A stretch of DNA of 64,000 bases. Origin: Planctomycetota bacterium. GTDB lineage: Bacteria > Planctomycetota > UBA1135 > GCA-002686595. The stretch is taken from assembly GCA_020638875.1 (NCBI GenBank), contig JACKHS010000001.1, positions 372,001 through 436,000 on the forward strand. The letters are read 5' to 3'. Made by a program: the position numbers and the translations under genes. A model generated the notes under the pieces. The model worked only from the letters and a program-made list of their open reading frames with translations, ran no database searches and was not told the DNA's origin. This document shows, piece by piece, positions 27,301-37,178 of the stretch (positions are counted from its first letter, which is position 1; every line of letters starts with the position of its first letter).

Positions 27301-28008
27301 GACTCGAGGAACAGGTTCGGGCCCGGCACGAGCACGACGCGCGCGCGCGCGACGGGGCGCTCCTCGCCGTCCACGACCTGTCCGAGCACGCGGCCGCCCT
27401 CGCGCACCCACACGTCGACCGGACCGCCGCGGCCGGAGGCGTAGACGCCCACGCGCTGCGGCGCCTCGAGCAGGTGGTAGTCGCTCTCGACGTCGACGTA
27501 GTACTCGCCGGCGCGCACGCCCTCGTACTCGAAGGCGCCGTTCGGGTCGGTGTAGGTCACCGCGACCGGCCGCACGCGCTGCAGGATGCCGTCGTCGAGC
27601 CGCGCGAGGCGCAGCACGCGGCCGAGCACCGACGCGCCGGCGGGCGGCAACGGCAGGAGCTCGACGCGCGCGCCCGGCAGGCCCGCGCCGCTGCCGCGCA
27701 CGAGCACGTTGCCGCTCAGGCGACCGTCGCCGGCGAGGCGCACGCCGGCCGCGACCTGCGCGCCGCGCGCGGCGCAGGCGGCCAGCTCGGTCAGCGCCGC
27801 GGGCTCGTCGCGCGCGCGCGCCCGCGCCGCTCGCCAGGTCGCCGGCTTCGCGCTCGAGCGCGCCGTCACCGGCCGCGCGCGCCAGGCCCTCGTCGCCGCC
27901 GCCGACCCAGGCGCGCAGCGCGAGCCCGAGGGCCAGCAGCAGGACGACGAGCAGGACGAGGAGCGCGGGGCGCGCGGCGCCGGCGGCGGGCTGGGAGCGA
28001 GGGGACAT
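24369..28008 (-). CDS. Large membrane-anchored protein with repeated carboxypeptidase-regulatory-like domains, one frameshift
   Basis: About 1,200 residues. The N-terminus from ATG 28006-28008 gives a single transmembrane anchor (ALLVLLVVLLLALGLALRAW). A frame change near 27815-27850, in a CGCGCGCGCG tract, then joins the long frame ending at 24369. The body is built of ten or more beta-sandwich units of the carboxypeptidase regulatory-like/CNA-B type, each with GxVxDxxGxPVxGAxV and a closing YxLxVxxxG, for example GTVLDEQGAPVAGATVMAFD, GRVVDSSGAPIAGVHVFWP and GTVLDAGGAPVEGATVLCRR. Such domains are usually extracytoplasmic adhesion or scaffold units. It starts 9 bp after the epimerase gene stop. 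Confidence 0.8.
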
Positions 28009-28017
28009 GGTCGAGGA

Positions 28018-29046
28018 TCAGGCGTCGGGCCCGGGCGGCGTCGCGGAGGTGCGCGCGAGCCCCAGCGCGGCGACGGCCTCGCGCAGCACGTCGCCGATGG
28101 GTCGCGGCGTCCAGTCGAGCTCCGCGCGCGCGCGGTCCGCGCGCACGCGGAAGTGCGCCGCGGTCATTCGCATGGCCTGCGGCGTCAGACGCTCGAAACC
28201 GTGCAAAAGGTCGGCGCCGCGCGCGGCCAGCGTCGCGGCGCGCCACAGCGCGGGCGGCACCACGAAGCGCGGACCGGGGACGCCACACAGATCGGCCACC
28301 TGCGCGAGCAGCGCGCGCAGCGGCAGCCAGGACTCGGAGAGCAGGTAGCGCCGCCCCGGCCGACCGCGCAGCAGCGCGGCCACCGTGCCGTCGGCGACGT
28401 CGTCCACCCCCACCACGCTGACGCTGCCGGGCGGCGCCACGGCCACGCCGCCGGCGGCGACGCGCTGCAGGAAGTACGCGCTGTTCGAGCGCGGGCCGGC
28501 GACGCCGAAGATCGCCGAGGGGTTCACGCACAGCGTCTCGAGCTCGCCGCCGCGCGCGAGCACGAGCTCCTCGGCGGCGCGCTTGGTGTCGACGTAGTCG
28601 ACGTGCAGCTCGCCGCCGTTGAAGGGCGCGTCCTCGTCGAGGACCGCGGCGCCGCGCGCGTGGCCGACGGTGACGACCGAGCTCACGAACAGGAAGCGGC
28701 GCACGTCGCGCGCGACGGCGGCGTCGAGCACGTGCGCGGTGCCCTCGACGTTGACGCGCCGCTGCAGCGCGCGGTCGCGCGTGCGGTAGCTGATGACGGC
28801 GCCGCAGTGCAGCACGTCGAGCGGCGCGGCGCCGGCGGCGCGGCGCGCGGCCTTCAGCGCGGCGCCGAGCGCGGCGCGGTCGCACAGGTCCGCGGCGTGC
28901 CAGGTCACGGGCTGGTCGGCCAGCGCCGCGCGCGGCGAGCCCGCGCGCGCGGTCGCGTGGACGTGGAACCCGGCCGCGACCAGGCGCGGCACGAGGCGCG
29001 TCCCGACGAAGCCCGTCGCGCCAGTGAGCAGCACGTGCGGGTTCAC
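28018..29046 (-). CDS. NAD-dependent epimerase/dehydratase (extended SDR)
   Basis: A 342-residue extended short-chain dehydrogenase. The cofactor motif GATGFVGTRLVPRLV is at about 8-22, the segment FVSSVVTVGHARG at about 112-124, and the catalytic pair appears as YVDTK (Tyr-x3-Lys) at about 142-146, followed by NPSAIFGVAGPRS. The group includes nucleotide-sugar epimerases, dihydroflavonol-reductase-like and hopanoid-associated enzymes; the substrate is not clear. The GTG start at 29044-29046 overlaps the stop of the histidine kinase gene (GTGA). Confidence 0.85.
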   Translation of the reverse strand: MNPHVLLTGATGFVGTRLVPRLVAAGFHVHATARAGSPRAALADQPVTWHAADLCDRAALGAALKAARRAAGAAPLDVLHCGAVISYRTRDRALQRRVNVEGTAHVLDAAVARDVRRFLFVSSVVTVGHARGAAVLDEDAPFNGGELHVDYVDTKRAAEELVLARGGELETLCVNPSAIFGVAGPRSNSAYFLQRVAAGGVAVAPPGSVSVVGVDDVADGTVAALLRGRPGRRYLLSESWLPLRALLAQVADLCGVPGPRFVVPPALWRAATLAARGADLLHGFERLTPQAMRMTAAHFRVRADRARAELDWTPRPIGDVLREAVAALGLARTSATPPGPDA

Positions 29047-30929
29047 GTCGGCAGCGTCAGCACCGCCTCGGTGCCGCCTCCCTCGGCCGAACGCAGCTCG
29101 ATCTCGCCGCCCAGCTCGTCCACGACGCGCTTGCAGATCGCGAGCCCGAGCCCGGTGCCGCCCGAGCGCGTCGTGAAGTACGGCTCGAACAGGTGCGCGC
29201 GCACTTCCTCGGGCACGCCTTCGCCGGTGTCGCGCACGACCAGCCGCACGCGCTGGCCGACGGGCTCGATGCGCACCTCGAGGCGCCCGCCGTCGGGCAT
29301 CGCCTCGAGCGCGTTGTTGACCAGGTTGATGAGCACGCGCCGGAACTCGGTCGGGTCGAGGCGCGCGGTGCCCTCGCCGCTGACCCCGATCTCGACGCCC
29401 AGCTCCTCGGCCCACGCCGCGGAGAGGTCGAGCACCTCGTCGACGAGCGCGCGCAGGTCGGTGGGACCCGGGTTGGTCTCGTGGCGCCCCGCGAACAGGT
29501 AGAAGTTCTGCGCGATCTCGCGCATGTTCTCCACCTGCCGCCCGACGAGCTCGAGCGTGCGCTCGAGGATCTTGTCGAACTCGGCGCTGTCCTCGTCGCG
29601 CGCGCGGCGCAGCAGGTTCATCGAGAGGCTGATGGGCGTCAGCGGGTTCTTGATCTCGTGCGCCACCTGCCGCGCCATCTCGCGCCAGGCGGCCTCCTTC
29701 TCGGCGCGCACGAGCTGCGAGCGGCTCTGCGCGAGCTCGGCGGTCATCTTGTTGAACGCCTCGGCCAGCTCGCCCAGCTCGTCCTTGGAGCGCACGTCGA
29801 TGCGACTCTCCAGGTCGCCCGCCGCCACCGCGCGCGTGTGCTGCGTCAGCTCGAGGATCGGCCGCGTCGTGCGGCGCGCGATGAAGAAGGTCCACAGCAC
29901 GACGACGCCCAGCACGACGATCGTCGCCTTCACGAGCAGGTTGTTGAGCTCGTTGACGGTCGCGTAGATGTCGCTGTTGTCGATGCCGATGCCGACCACC
30001 CAGCCGAGCCCGCCGCGCGCCGGGCCCTTGCAGTGGCGGAACGCGGCCTGCTTGCGCACGCCGCCGAACTCGTACTCGGGGAACATCGCCCACTCGTCGG
30101 CGTTCGCCGCGGCGACGAGCTGCGGCAGCGCGACCGGCTCCTCGGCCACGCGCTTGCCGTACAGCTCCTTGCGCGGGTGCGCGATGATCGTGTTGCCGTC
30201 GGACTTCCACAGCCACGCGTAGGACGAGGCGTAGATCTCCGAGCCGATCAGCCCCTTGAAGTAGCCGCTGCGCGAGGTGTCGAGGATGCCGGTCTGGAAC
30301 ACGGTCCAGTTGACCGAGCCGTACACGACGCCGATCACCTCGTCGGAGTCCGGCGCGCGCACCGGCTCGGCGATGCCGACGGCGTAGTCCTCGGGCCGCG
30401 GCACCTCCGACGGCGCCGCCGAGGGGTGCAGGTCGGTGCGGTGGAAGTCCACCAGCACGGACTCGCCGCCGAGCGCGCGGCGGAACCACGGCTCCGCGCC
30501 GTACGGCCGGCCGCGCAGGCGCGCGTCGAGCTCGGGGTCGAGCGGCGCGCCGGCCTGGTCGACGCCGTTCGAGACGACGCAGCGGCCGTCGCGGTCGAGC
30601 GCGAGCAGCAGATCGAACGTGCCGCTCCTGCGCACGAAGCGGTCGAAGCCCTCCTGCAGCAGCGGCACGAAGTCGTCGGCGTCGGGCCCCACCGACCAGA
30701 CCACCAGCGGGTCGGTGGCCCACAGCTCCATGTCGAGCTTGCGCTCGTCGAGCTCGCCGTCCACGCGCGCCGCGAGGTCGGCGGCGAGGCTCAGCAGGTA
30801 GTAGCGGACGATGTCGCTCGAGAGCCGGTCCGCCAGCCGCACGTCCACGTACCAGGCGAAGCCCAGGAAGGGCACGACCACGCTGGCGAGGACGGCGAGC
30901 ACCCACTTCGTGGAGAGGCGGCGGAGCAT
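29043..30929 (-). CDS. Membrane sensor histidine kinase, NtrY-like
   Basis: A 628-residue kinase. The first membrane helix is at about 9-27, then a large extracytoplasmic Cache-like sensing region (about 30-320), a second helix at about 333-352, HAMP (RPILELTQHTRAVAAGDLESRI), an HisKA box with phospho-acceptor His424 (VAHEIKNPLTPI), and the HATPase domain with N-box INLVNNALEAMP, G1 DTGEGVP and G2 GTGLGLAI. No response regulator is encoded next to it; the sigma-54 AAA+ gene near 43-44 kb has no receiver domain. The ligand is unknown. It heads an operon with the epimerase and the large repeat protein. Confidence 0.92.
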   Translation of the reverse strand: MLRRLSTKWVLAVLASVVVPFLGFAWYVDVRLADRLSSDIVRYYLLSLAADLAARVDGELDERKLDMELWATDPLVVWSVGPDADDFVPLLQEGFDRFVRRSGTFDLLLALDRDGRCVVSNGVDQAGAPLDPELDARLRGRPYGAEPWFRRALGGESVLVDFHRTDLHPSAAPSEVPRPEDYAVGIAEPVRAPDSDEVIGVVYGSVNWTVFQTGILDTSRSGYFKGLIGSEIYASSYAWLWKSDGNTIIAHPRKELYGKRVAEEPVALPQLVAAANADEWAMFPEYEFGGVRKQAAFRHCKGPARGGLGWVVGIGIDNSDIYATVNELNNLLVKATIVVLGVVVLWTFFIARRTTRPILELTQHTRAVAAGDLESRIDVRSKDELGELAEAFNKMTAELAQSRSQLVRAEKEAAWREMARQVAHEIKNPLTPISLSMNLLRRARDEDSAEFDKILERTLELVGRQVENMREIAQNFYLFAGRHETNPGPTDLRALVDEVLDLSAAWAEELGVEIGVSGEGTARLDPTEFRRVLINLVNNALEAMPDGGRLEVRIEPVGQRVRLVVRDTGEGVPEEVRAHLFEPYFTTRSGGTGLGLAICKRVVDELGGEIELRSAEGGGTEAVLTLPT

Positions 30930-30972
30930 CGGCGACTATCCTACGCGGCCCGCGGCGACCGCGCCGAGCGCC

Positions 30973-32066
30973 ATGTCCGAAGCCCGCCCCGCCCCCGACC
31001 TCGCCGGCCCGCCCTGCGCCGCGCTCGAGCGCATCGCGCTGGTGCGGCTGTCGCACCTGGGGGACGTGGTGCACGCGCTGCCGGTCTACCACGCGCTGCG
31101 CCGGGCGGCCCCGCGCGCGCGCCTCGCGTGGGTGATCCAGCCCGAGTTCGCCGACCTCGTGCGCCCGCTGCCCGCGCTCGACCGCGTCGTGCTGTTCGAC
31201 CGCCGCGGCGGCGCGGGCGCGTGGTGGCGCGTGCGCCGCGAGCTGCGCGCCTTCGCGCCCGAGCTCTGCATCGACGCACAGGGCAACCTCAAGAGCGCGG
31301 CGGCCACGTGGCTCAGCGGCGCGCGCCGCGCCGCGCAGGGCTGGCGCGCGTCGACTGGCGCGAGCGCGCGCCGCGCGCGCGTGCTGAACGACGCAGCCCC
31401 GCCGGCGGCGGGCGCGACGCACGCGCTCGAGCGCATGCTGCACCTCGCGCGCGCACGTGGCCCGGTGCGGCGGCGGTGCATGCGCCGACGAGGACTGGCT
31501 CGCGCTCTCCGACGACGAGCGCGCGCGCGCGGCGCGCGCGCGTGGCGCGAGCGCATGGGCGCGCGCCGCGGCGCCCGTCGTGCTGCAGCTCTCGGCGCCG
31601 GGAGACGTGCGCGCCTGGCCGGTCGAGCGCCAGCGCGAGCTGCTGCGGCGCGCTCGCCGCGCGCGGCCGCGACGCGCTGGCGCTCTCGGGGCCGGCGAGG
31701 CCGAGCTCGGCGCGGCGTTCGCGCGCGAGCTGCCCGACGCGCGCCACTGGGTCGGCCAGCGCGGGCTGCGCGAGCTCGCGGCGTTCCTCGCCGCGCCGCG
31801 GCAGAGGCCGGCGCGCGCTTCGTCGGCGTCGACTCGGGTCCGCTGCACCTCGCGGCGGCGTGCGGCCTGCCGGTGGTGGCCTCGCCGGACCGCAGGACCC
31901 GCGCACCGGCCCGTGGCCCGTGCCCGGCGCGCAGAGCCCGCACGCGGTCGTGCGCGCCACGCCGGCGCCCGCCTGCGCGCCGTGCCTCGCGCGTCGCTGT
32001 CACCACGCGGCGGGTCCGGTCTGCATGAGCGAGCTCTCCGCCGCGGCGGTGGCCGCGGTCTGCTAG
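30973..32066 (+). pseudogene. Frameshifted GT9 heptosyltransferase-like gene (ADP-heptose:LPS)
   Basis: Fragments in alternating frames join to a glycosyltransferase family 9 protein. The N-terminus from ATG 30973 has IALVRLSHLGDVVHALPVYH, then LRAFAPELCIDAQGNLKSA and ALERMLHLARA. After frame changes near 31455, 31660, 31800 and 31890, downstream pieces include APVVLQLSAPGDVRAWP, GARFVGVDSGPLHLAAACGLPVVA and PCLARRCHHAAGPVCM, the last ending at 32066. GT9 enzymes add heptose to the LPS inner core. The breaks lie in GCGCGC tracts, so sequencing error is as likely as real decay. Confidence 0.72.
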
Positions 32067-32268
32067 CCCGGTCGATGCACGAAGGCGTGCGCGTTCCTGA
32101 ATCGTCCGGGCCAGGCGTCTGTCCGAGAACGCGCTTCGGGGGCCGACGTGGCGGCCTCCGCTTCGGCGCGGCGGTCGGAGACGCAGGCGAGGCGGTGGAG
32201 TCGTCGAGGCGCTCGGACGCCGCGCCGGCGCCGAGGGACGTCTCGAACGGGCTCCTAGCGCCGACGCG

Positions 32269-33513
32269 TCACTGCATCAAGGCGGCGATCTTGGTGCGCA
32301 CGTCCTTGTACTCGGGCCAGAAGCCCTCGATCGCGCGCAGGTGCTCGATCTTCTTGGCCGAGTCGGTCTCGGCCTCGGCGCGCGCGTAGTAGCTCGCCGC
32401 CATCTCGACGTAGCCCTCGAGCGTCGACAGGCGCGTGCGCGCGTCCTCGAAGTAGTCCACCTCGTCGAGGATCGCGGCGTAGGCGGTGATGGCGTCCTCG
32501 AAGCGCTGGTCGTGCTCGAGGCTCAGCGCGTGCTCGTACTGGTCGCGCAGGCGCGCCTGCTGGAACTCGACGCGCGCGGCCGCGAAGTCGTCGGCCTGCT
32601 CGCTGCTCATGGCCGCGCCGCGGTCGAGCAACGCGGCGGCCTCGCCGAACTCCTTGCGGAAGGCGTACATCTCGGCCTGCTTGAGCAGCTCGCGCGCCTG
32701 CGCCTCCTCGCCGGTGCGGGCCATGCCCGCCTGCGCCTCGGCGCTGTTCGGGTCGAGCAGCGACGCCAGGCGGTACTCGGTCATGGCCGCGAAGAAGCGG
32801 CCCTCGGCCTCGAGGGTGCGCGCCACGACGAGGCGCTGGTCGGCGAGCTGCACGTCGACCTCGACGCCGCGCTCGTTCGCGCGCTCGTTGTCCGGCTGGT
32901 ACTTCGCGGTGGCGCTGAAGTTGTGGCGCGCGCGCTCGAGCCAGTACTCGGCCAGCGAGCGCACGCCCTGCTCGTAGTACGCGTCGCCGAGCGCGGTGCG
33001 GTGGTTGCGCAGCAGCATCACGTCCTCGTAGCCCTGGATCGCCTCCTGGCTGTCGGGCAGGTAGTGCCGCGCGTTCAGGTAGGCCTCGGCGGCCGCGTCG
33101 AGGTCGTCCTCGGCGAAGGCGGCCAGGCCCTTGTCCAGCCAGCTCGAGGCGAGCTTCGCGCGCGTCTTGTCGACCCAGCCGGTGACGATGTGCGACTCGG
33201 GCGCCAGCTCCTGCGCCGTGCGGAAATCCTCGAGCGCGGAGAGGTCGTCGCTGGCGAAGGTGGCGCGGCGGCCGCGCTCGAGCAGCAGCGCGACCGACGC
33301 GAGGCGGTGCAGCTCCTGCGCCTGCGGGTCGTCGGGGAAGCGTTTGCGATGCTCGTCGGCGAGCTGCACGGCCTCGACGTAGCGGCCGTGGCGCACGGCC
33401 GCCTGGATCGCGTCGGCGTCGGCGTGCTCGCGGGCCTGGGTCGAGGCGCAGCCGGCGCCCAGCAGGGCGACCAGGGCGAGCGTGAGGGCGAGGGGGGTGC
33501 GCAACTGGCTCAT
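32269..33513 (-). CDS. TPR-type lipoprotein
   Basis: A 414-residue lipoprotein (LVALLGAGC, Cys at about 22) made almost wholly of helix pairs resembling tetratricopeptide units, for example AAVRHGRYVEAVQLADEHRK, GLAAFAEDDLDAAAEAYLNA, AMTEYRLASLLDPNSAEAQA and HDQRFEDAITAYAAILDEVD. Likely a periplasmic protein-protein interaction scaffold; possibly linked to envelope assembly as it lies downstream of LptF/LptG on the same strand, but with a 183-bp gap. No specific function can be assigned. Confidence 0.8.
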   Translation of the reverse strand: MSQLRTPLALTLALVALLGAGCASTQAREHADADAIQAAVRHGRYVEAVQLADEHRKRFPDDPQAQELHRLASVALLLERGRRATFASDDLSALEDFRTAQELAPESHIVTGWVDKTRAKLASSWLDKGLAAFAEDDLDAAAEAYLNARHYLPDSQEAIQGYEDVMLLRNHRTALGDAYYEQGVRSLAEYWLERARHNFSATAKYQPDNERANERGVEVDVQLADQRLVVARTLEAEGRFFAAMTEYRLASLLDPNSAEAQAGMARTGEEAQARELLKQAEMYAFRKEFGEAAALLDRGAAMSSEQADDFAAARVEFQQARLRDQYEHALSLEHDQRFEDAITAYAAILDEVDYFEDARTRLSTLEGYVEMAASYYARAEAETDSAKKIEHLRAIEGFWPEYKDVRTKIAALMQ

Positions 33514-33696
33514 GGGCGTGGAGGCGAGGTCGGCGGGTGGACGGAGCGGCCGCCCGGTCCTTCCCGCGGACCGGCAGGATAGTCGAGGCCCGCGGGCGGG
33601 GCCAAGCCGCAGCTCGCGGGCCGGGGGCGGCGCGCGGCGTGTCGTCCCGGCGTCGACGCGCCGGCGGGCCCCGCCGCCACCCGCGCCGCGCGCCGC

Positions 33697-34824
33697 TCAG
33701 GTCGGCAGGGTCTCGTACAGCGCGACCCCCAGGCTCCCGAAGAACAGCACCGGCAGCCAGCTCGCCAGCAGGGGGTCGAGGGCGCCCTGGACGCCGAGGT
33801 TGCGGCACACGAAGTCGGCGGCGAAGAAGAACAGGCACAGCAGCAGGCCCTTCGCCAGGCCCTCGGCGCCGCGGCCGCGCTCGTGGCGCATGAGCAGCGG
33901 CAGGCCCACCGCGAGCAGCACCAGGTTCGCCAGCGGGAAGGTCAGGTGGTACTGGGTCAGGGTCTGGTACTGGACGTTGTCCGGGTCGCGCGCGCCGAGC
34001 TCGCGCGCCTCGACGTAGGAGAGCTGCAGCGGGTCGTGCCGCGCGCGCAGGAAGGTCAGCGCGAGCTCGGGCGTGAACGCGAAGTCGTCGGGCCCCAGCC
34101 AGGCCTGCGGCGTGACCTCGCGGCGGTCCCCCACCTCGACGCGCTCGCCGCCCTCGAGCACGAGCCCACCCACGCCGTCGCGCACGGCCCAGGTCGCGCG
34201 GTCGGCGCGCACCGTGGCGACCCACTTGCCGTCCTCGCGCAGGTGCGCGGCGAGGTCGCGGCCCTCGGCCGGCCGCGTCGCGTCGCCCGGGCGGTACTCG
34301 CCCATGCGCAGCAGGCTGCCGTCCGGCGTGCGCATCCACAGCGCTTCGTAGCGCACGTCGTAGCTCTTCTGCTTGAGCACGTAGAGCAGCGACTCGCGCA
34401 CCGGCTGGAACGTGGTGGTCGCGCTCTCGCGCACGACGACCATCCCGAGCGCCGCGAGCGCGCCGCCGAAGAAGATCGGCACGAGCAGGCGCCGCGCGCT
34501 GATGCCGGCCGCCATGGCCGCTTCGACCTCGTTGTTGCGCAGCAGCCGCGTGAGCGTGAACAGCCCGGCGATCAGCGTGATGAACGGCGCCGCCTGCAGG
34601 AACAGGAAGGGCGTGTTGGCGAGGTAGTACCTCATCACCACGGAGCTCGCCACGCGGCTGCCGTCGGGCCAGGGCTCGAGGAAGTCGTCGAGGTTCTCGG
34701 CCATGTCCATGATGAAGAACAGGCCCAGCACCACGAGCAGCGCGGTCAGGTAGCTCGAGGCGAAGATGCCCCCGACGTAGCGGTCCAGCTTGCCCCCGAG
34801 GGCGGCCCTGCGTTTCACGTACAC
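33697..34824 (-). CDS. lptG: LPS export permease LptG/LptF family (second of the pair)
   Basis: A 375-residue YjgP/YjgQ-family inner-membrane permease, with six helices (three N-terminal, three C-terminal) around a periplasmic beta-jellyroll of about residues 130-265. Family motifs include LTRLLRNNEVEAAMAAGIS, next to the coupling helix that contacts the LptB ATPase. With LptF and LptB it extracts LPS toward the outer membrane. It starts with GTG (34822-34824), 6 bp after the LptF gene stop. Which paralogue is F or G is uncertain. Confidence 0.85.
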   Translation of the reverse strand: MYVKRRAALGGKLDRYVGGIFASSYLTALLVVLGLFFIMDMAENLDDFLEPWPDGSRVASSVVMRYYLANTPFLFLQAAPFITLIAGLFTLTRLLRNNEVEAAMAAGISARRLLVPIFFGGALAALGMVVVRESATTTFQPVRESLLYVLKQKSYDVRYEALWMRTPDGSLLRMGEYRPGDATRPAEGRDLAAHLREDGKWVATVRADRATWAVRDGVGGLVLEGGERVEVGDRREVTPQAWLGPDDFAFTPELALTFLRARHDPLQLSYVEARELGARDPDNVQYQTLTQYHLTFPLANLVLLAVGLPLLMRHERGRGAEGLAKGLLLCLFFFAADFVCRNLGVQGALDPLLASWLPVLFFGSLGVALYETLPT

Positions 34825-34830
34825 GCCGAC

Positions 34831-35907
34831 CTACTCCCGCAGCGAGCGGTGCATGAGGAAGAGGCCCCACAGCGTGAACGCGCCGAGCGGGGCCCAGGCG
34901 CCCACGGCGGGCGTGAGGACCTCGGACTCGACGAGCTGCTCCCCGAGGCGCATGGACAGGACCCAGTAGAGCATCGCGTAGCCGACCGCGACCGCGAGCG
35001 CGGCGAGCTGCGTGCCCTTGCGCATCAGCACGCCCGTGGACGCGCCGATCAGCACGAACAGCAGGCAGGTGCTCGCGTTCGCGAGGCGCTCGTGCCAGGC
35101 GTAGAGGAAGCCGCGCCGCTCGGCAGGGGTGAGCTCGCCGCTGGCGATCCGCTCGAGCAGCGCGGGTGAGCGCTGGTAGCGTGAGGCGCCGAAGTCGTGC
35201 TTGCGTTCGCCGCCGACGATCTTGTCGTACGGAACGACGATCGACAGCCGCTCGGCGGCGCCCTGCACCGAGTCCTCGGCGCCGCGCGCGTTGTGCAGGT
35301 GCACCGCCAGCTCGGTCTCCTTGAACTCGAAGCGCGCGGTCTCGGCGTAGAAGCCGCGCGGCGGCTCGTCGCCCTTGGACGGCAGCGACACGAAGCAGTC
35401 GTAGAAGGTGTTCTTCTGCACCGGATCGCGGTACGAGGCCTGCAGCAGGAAGCCCTGCTCCTCGATGTGCGTCAACCCCGGCGAGAGGTTCTTGAACGCG
35501 TTGCGCAGCGCGTCGATGCGCACCGTCTTCTGCTGCACGCGGATGCGCGGCAGGAGCTCGGAGTTCATCCCGTAGATGCCCACGCCCACCAGCGTCGAGA
35601 GCGCGAAGGCCGGCAGGAGCAGCCGGTAGGGATTCACGCCCGCCATGCGGATGGCGGTCCACTCGTTCTGCGCGGCGAGCCGGCCGTACGTCGACACGAG
35701 CGCCAGCAGCAGCGACACGGGCAGCACGAAGGGGACGAAGCCCGCAACGACCAGCGGCAGGAAGCGCAGCACGGCCACCATGCCCACGCTGCCGAGCTTG
35801 CTCACCGCGCCGACGGCGATGCCGGGCAGCGCGATGAACACCATGCCCACCGCCGCGACGACGAAGGCGAGCAGGAGCTGGCGCAGGAGGTAGAGGTGGA
35901 AGGTCAT
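34831..35907 (-). CDS. lptF: LPS export permease LptF/LptG family (first of the pair)
   Basis: A 358-residue YjgP/YjgQ-family permease with the same six-helix plus periplasmic jellyroll layout. The coupling-helix region reads YGRLAAQNEWTAIRMAGVNP at about 93-112. The periplasmic part spans about 130-250. It is the upstream partner of the adjacent second permease, forming the heterodimer for LPS transport. No lptB or lptC gene is present in the window. Confidence 0.85.
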   Translation of the reverse strand: MTFHLYLLRQLLLAFVVAAVGMVFIALPGIAVGAVSKLGSVGMVAVLRFLPLVVAGFVPFVLPVSLLLALVSTYGRLAAQNEWTAIRMAGVNPYRLLLPAFALSTLVGVGIYGMNSELLPRIRVQQKTVRIDALRNAFKNLSPGLTHIEEQGFLLQASYRDPVQKNTFYDCFVSLPSKGDEPPRGFYAETARFEFKETELAVHLHNARGAEDSVQGAAERLSIVVPYDKIVGGERKHDFGASRYQRSPALLERIASGELTPAERRGFLYAWHERLANASTCLLFVLIGASTGVLMRKGTQLAALAVAVGYAMLYWVLSMRLGEQLVESEVLTPAVGAWAPLGAFTLWGLFLMHRSLRE

Positions 35908-36008
35908 GCCGAGCCCGACAGTAGAGCCGCCCGCAGGGGCGATTACAAAGGGCTCGAAAGCGCGCGCGCCGGAGGCACCGGGAGGCAGCCGGGCGCTACC
36001 TTGGACGC

Positions 36009-37178
36009 GTGAGCGAGGCCCCCGGAGCGGAGACGGTGAAGCGCGGCTTGCACCGCGTCGTGCTGGCGCGCACCGCGCCCGACGGCGCGCGCGTGGTGGT
36101 CAAACGCTTCGCCAGCCGCGGGCTCCTGCGTCGGCTGGGTGACGGCGCGCGCGCGCGGCGCGAGCTCGCCGTGATGCGCGCCCTCGCCGCCGCCGGCGTG
36201 CCCGTGCCGCGCGCGCTCGAGGTGCGCCGCGTCGAGGGCGCGCGGGAGCTCGTGCAGGAGCAGCTCGACGGCGCGCGGACGCTGGCGGCGCTGCTGCGCG
36301 CGCGCCGACCTCGCGCCGGCGTCGCCTGCTGCGCCGCGCGCGCGACCTCGGCCGCGCGCTCGCCGCCGCCGGCCACGCCGCGGGCCTCGAGCACCCGACC
36401 TGCACGCGGACAACCTGCTCTTCGACGGCGCGGGCGCGCGCACTGGATCGACTTCGGCCGCGCGCGCGTGCGCCCGCCGCTCGCCGCGCGGCGCGCCTGG
36501 TGCGCGACCTCGTGAGTCTCGCCGCCGCGACGCGCGCGAGCGCAGCGCGAGGCGCTGGCGGGCGGCGACCTTCGCGGCGTGGTGGCGCGCGCTGCCCGCG
36601 GCGCTGCGCGCCCGGCGCGGAGCGCGCGCGGCGAGCTCGCGCGCGCCGTCGGCGCGACGCCGTGCCGCGGCGGAGCGCCGCGGTGCGCGCGCACGCCGAC
36701 CGCTGGCTGCGCGCGAGCGGCGCTGCCGCGCGCTCGCGGACGGCGTGCTGCTCGCGCACGGCGAGGCTGGAGGCGCTCGCCGCGCTGCTGCGCGAGGCGG
36801 CGCCCGGCGCGCGCCTCCCGCACCCGACGGACGCGGCGCGCGAGCTCGTGCTGCACGCGGGAGCGGCGCTGCGCGCGGACTGGCTGCGCGCGCGCGCGCG
36901 CGCGAGCACGCGCTGCCGCGCGCGCTCGCGCCGGTCGCGCTCGACCTCGCACGCACGCGCGCGTTGCTGTCCTGGCGCTGCCGCGCGGTGCGGCGGCCGG
37001 CGCGCGCGACGGCGCGCGCGCACGCGCGCGCGCAGCGCGCGCGCGACGGCGCTGACGCGCGCGCTCGCCGGCGCGCGGCTTCGCGCCGGCGCCGGCGCTC
37101 GTCGGCGCGTGGCGCGCGCGCGACGGCGAGACGCTTCTGGGCCCCGGCGCGCGGCTCGAGGAGGCGCCGCGTGGCTGA
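36009..37178 (+). pseudogene. Frameshifted lipopolysaccharide-kinase-like gene (WaaP/KdkA type)
   Basis: Starts at GTG 36009 and is clean for about 100 residues: KRGLHRVVLARTAPDGARVV, VVKRFASRGLLRRL, then RRELAVMRALAAAGVPVPRA. This fits the N-lobe of a small bacterial lipopolysaccharide kinase. In another frame the catalytic loop DLHADNLLFDG and metal site WIDFGRARV follow near 36400-36460. From about 36300 to 37150 frame changes are frequent, all in GCGCGC tracts. The final frame ends at 37178 with GAWRARDGETLLGPGARLE and overlaps the acyltransferase start. The second half has no family I recognise and may be a separate domain. Confidence 0.6.
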
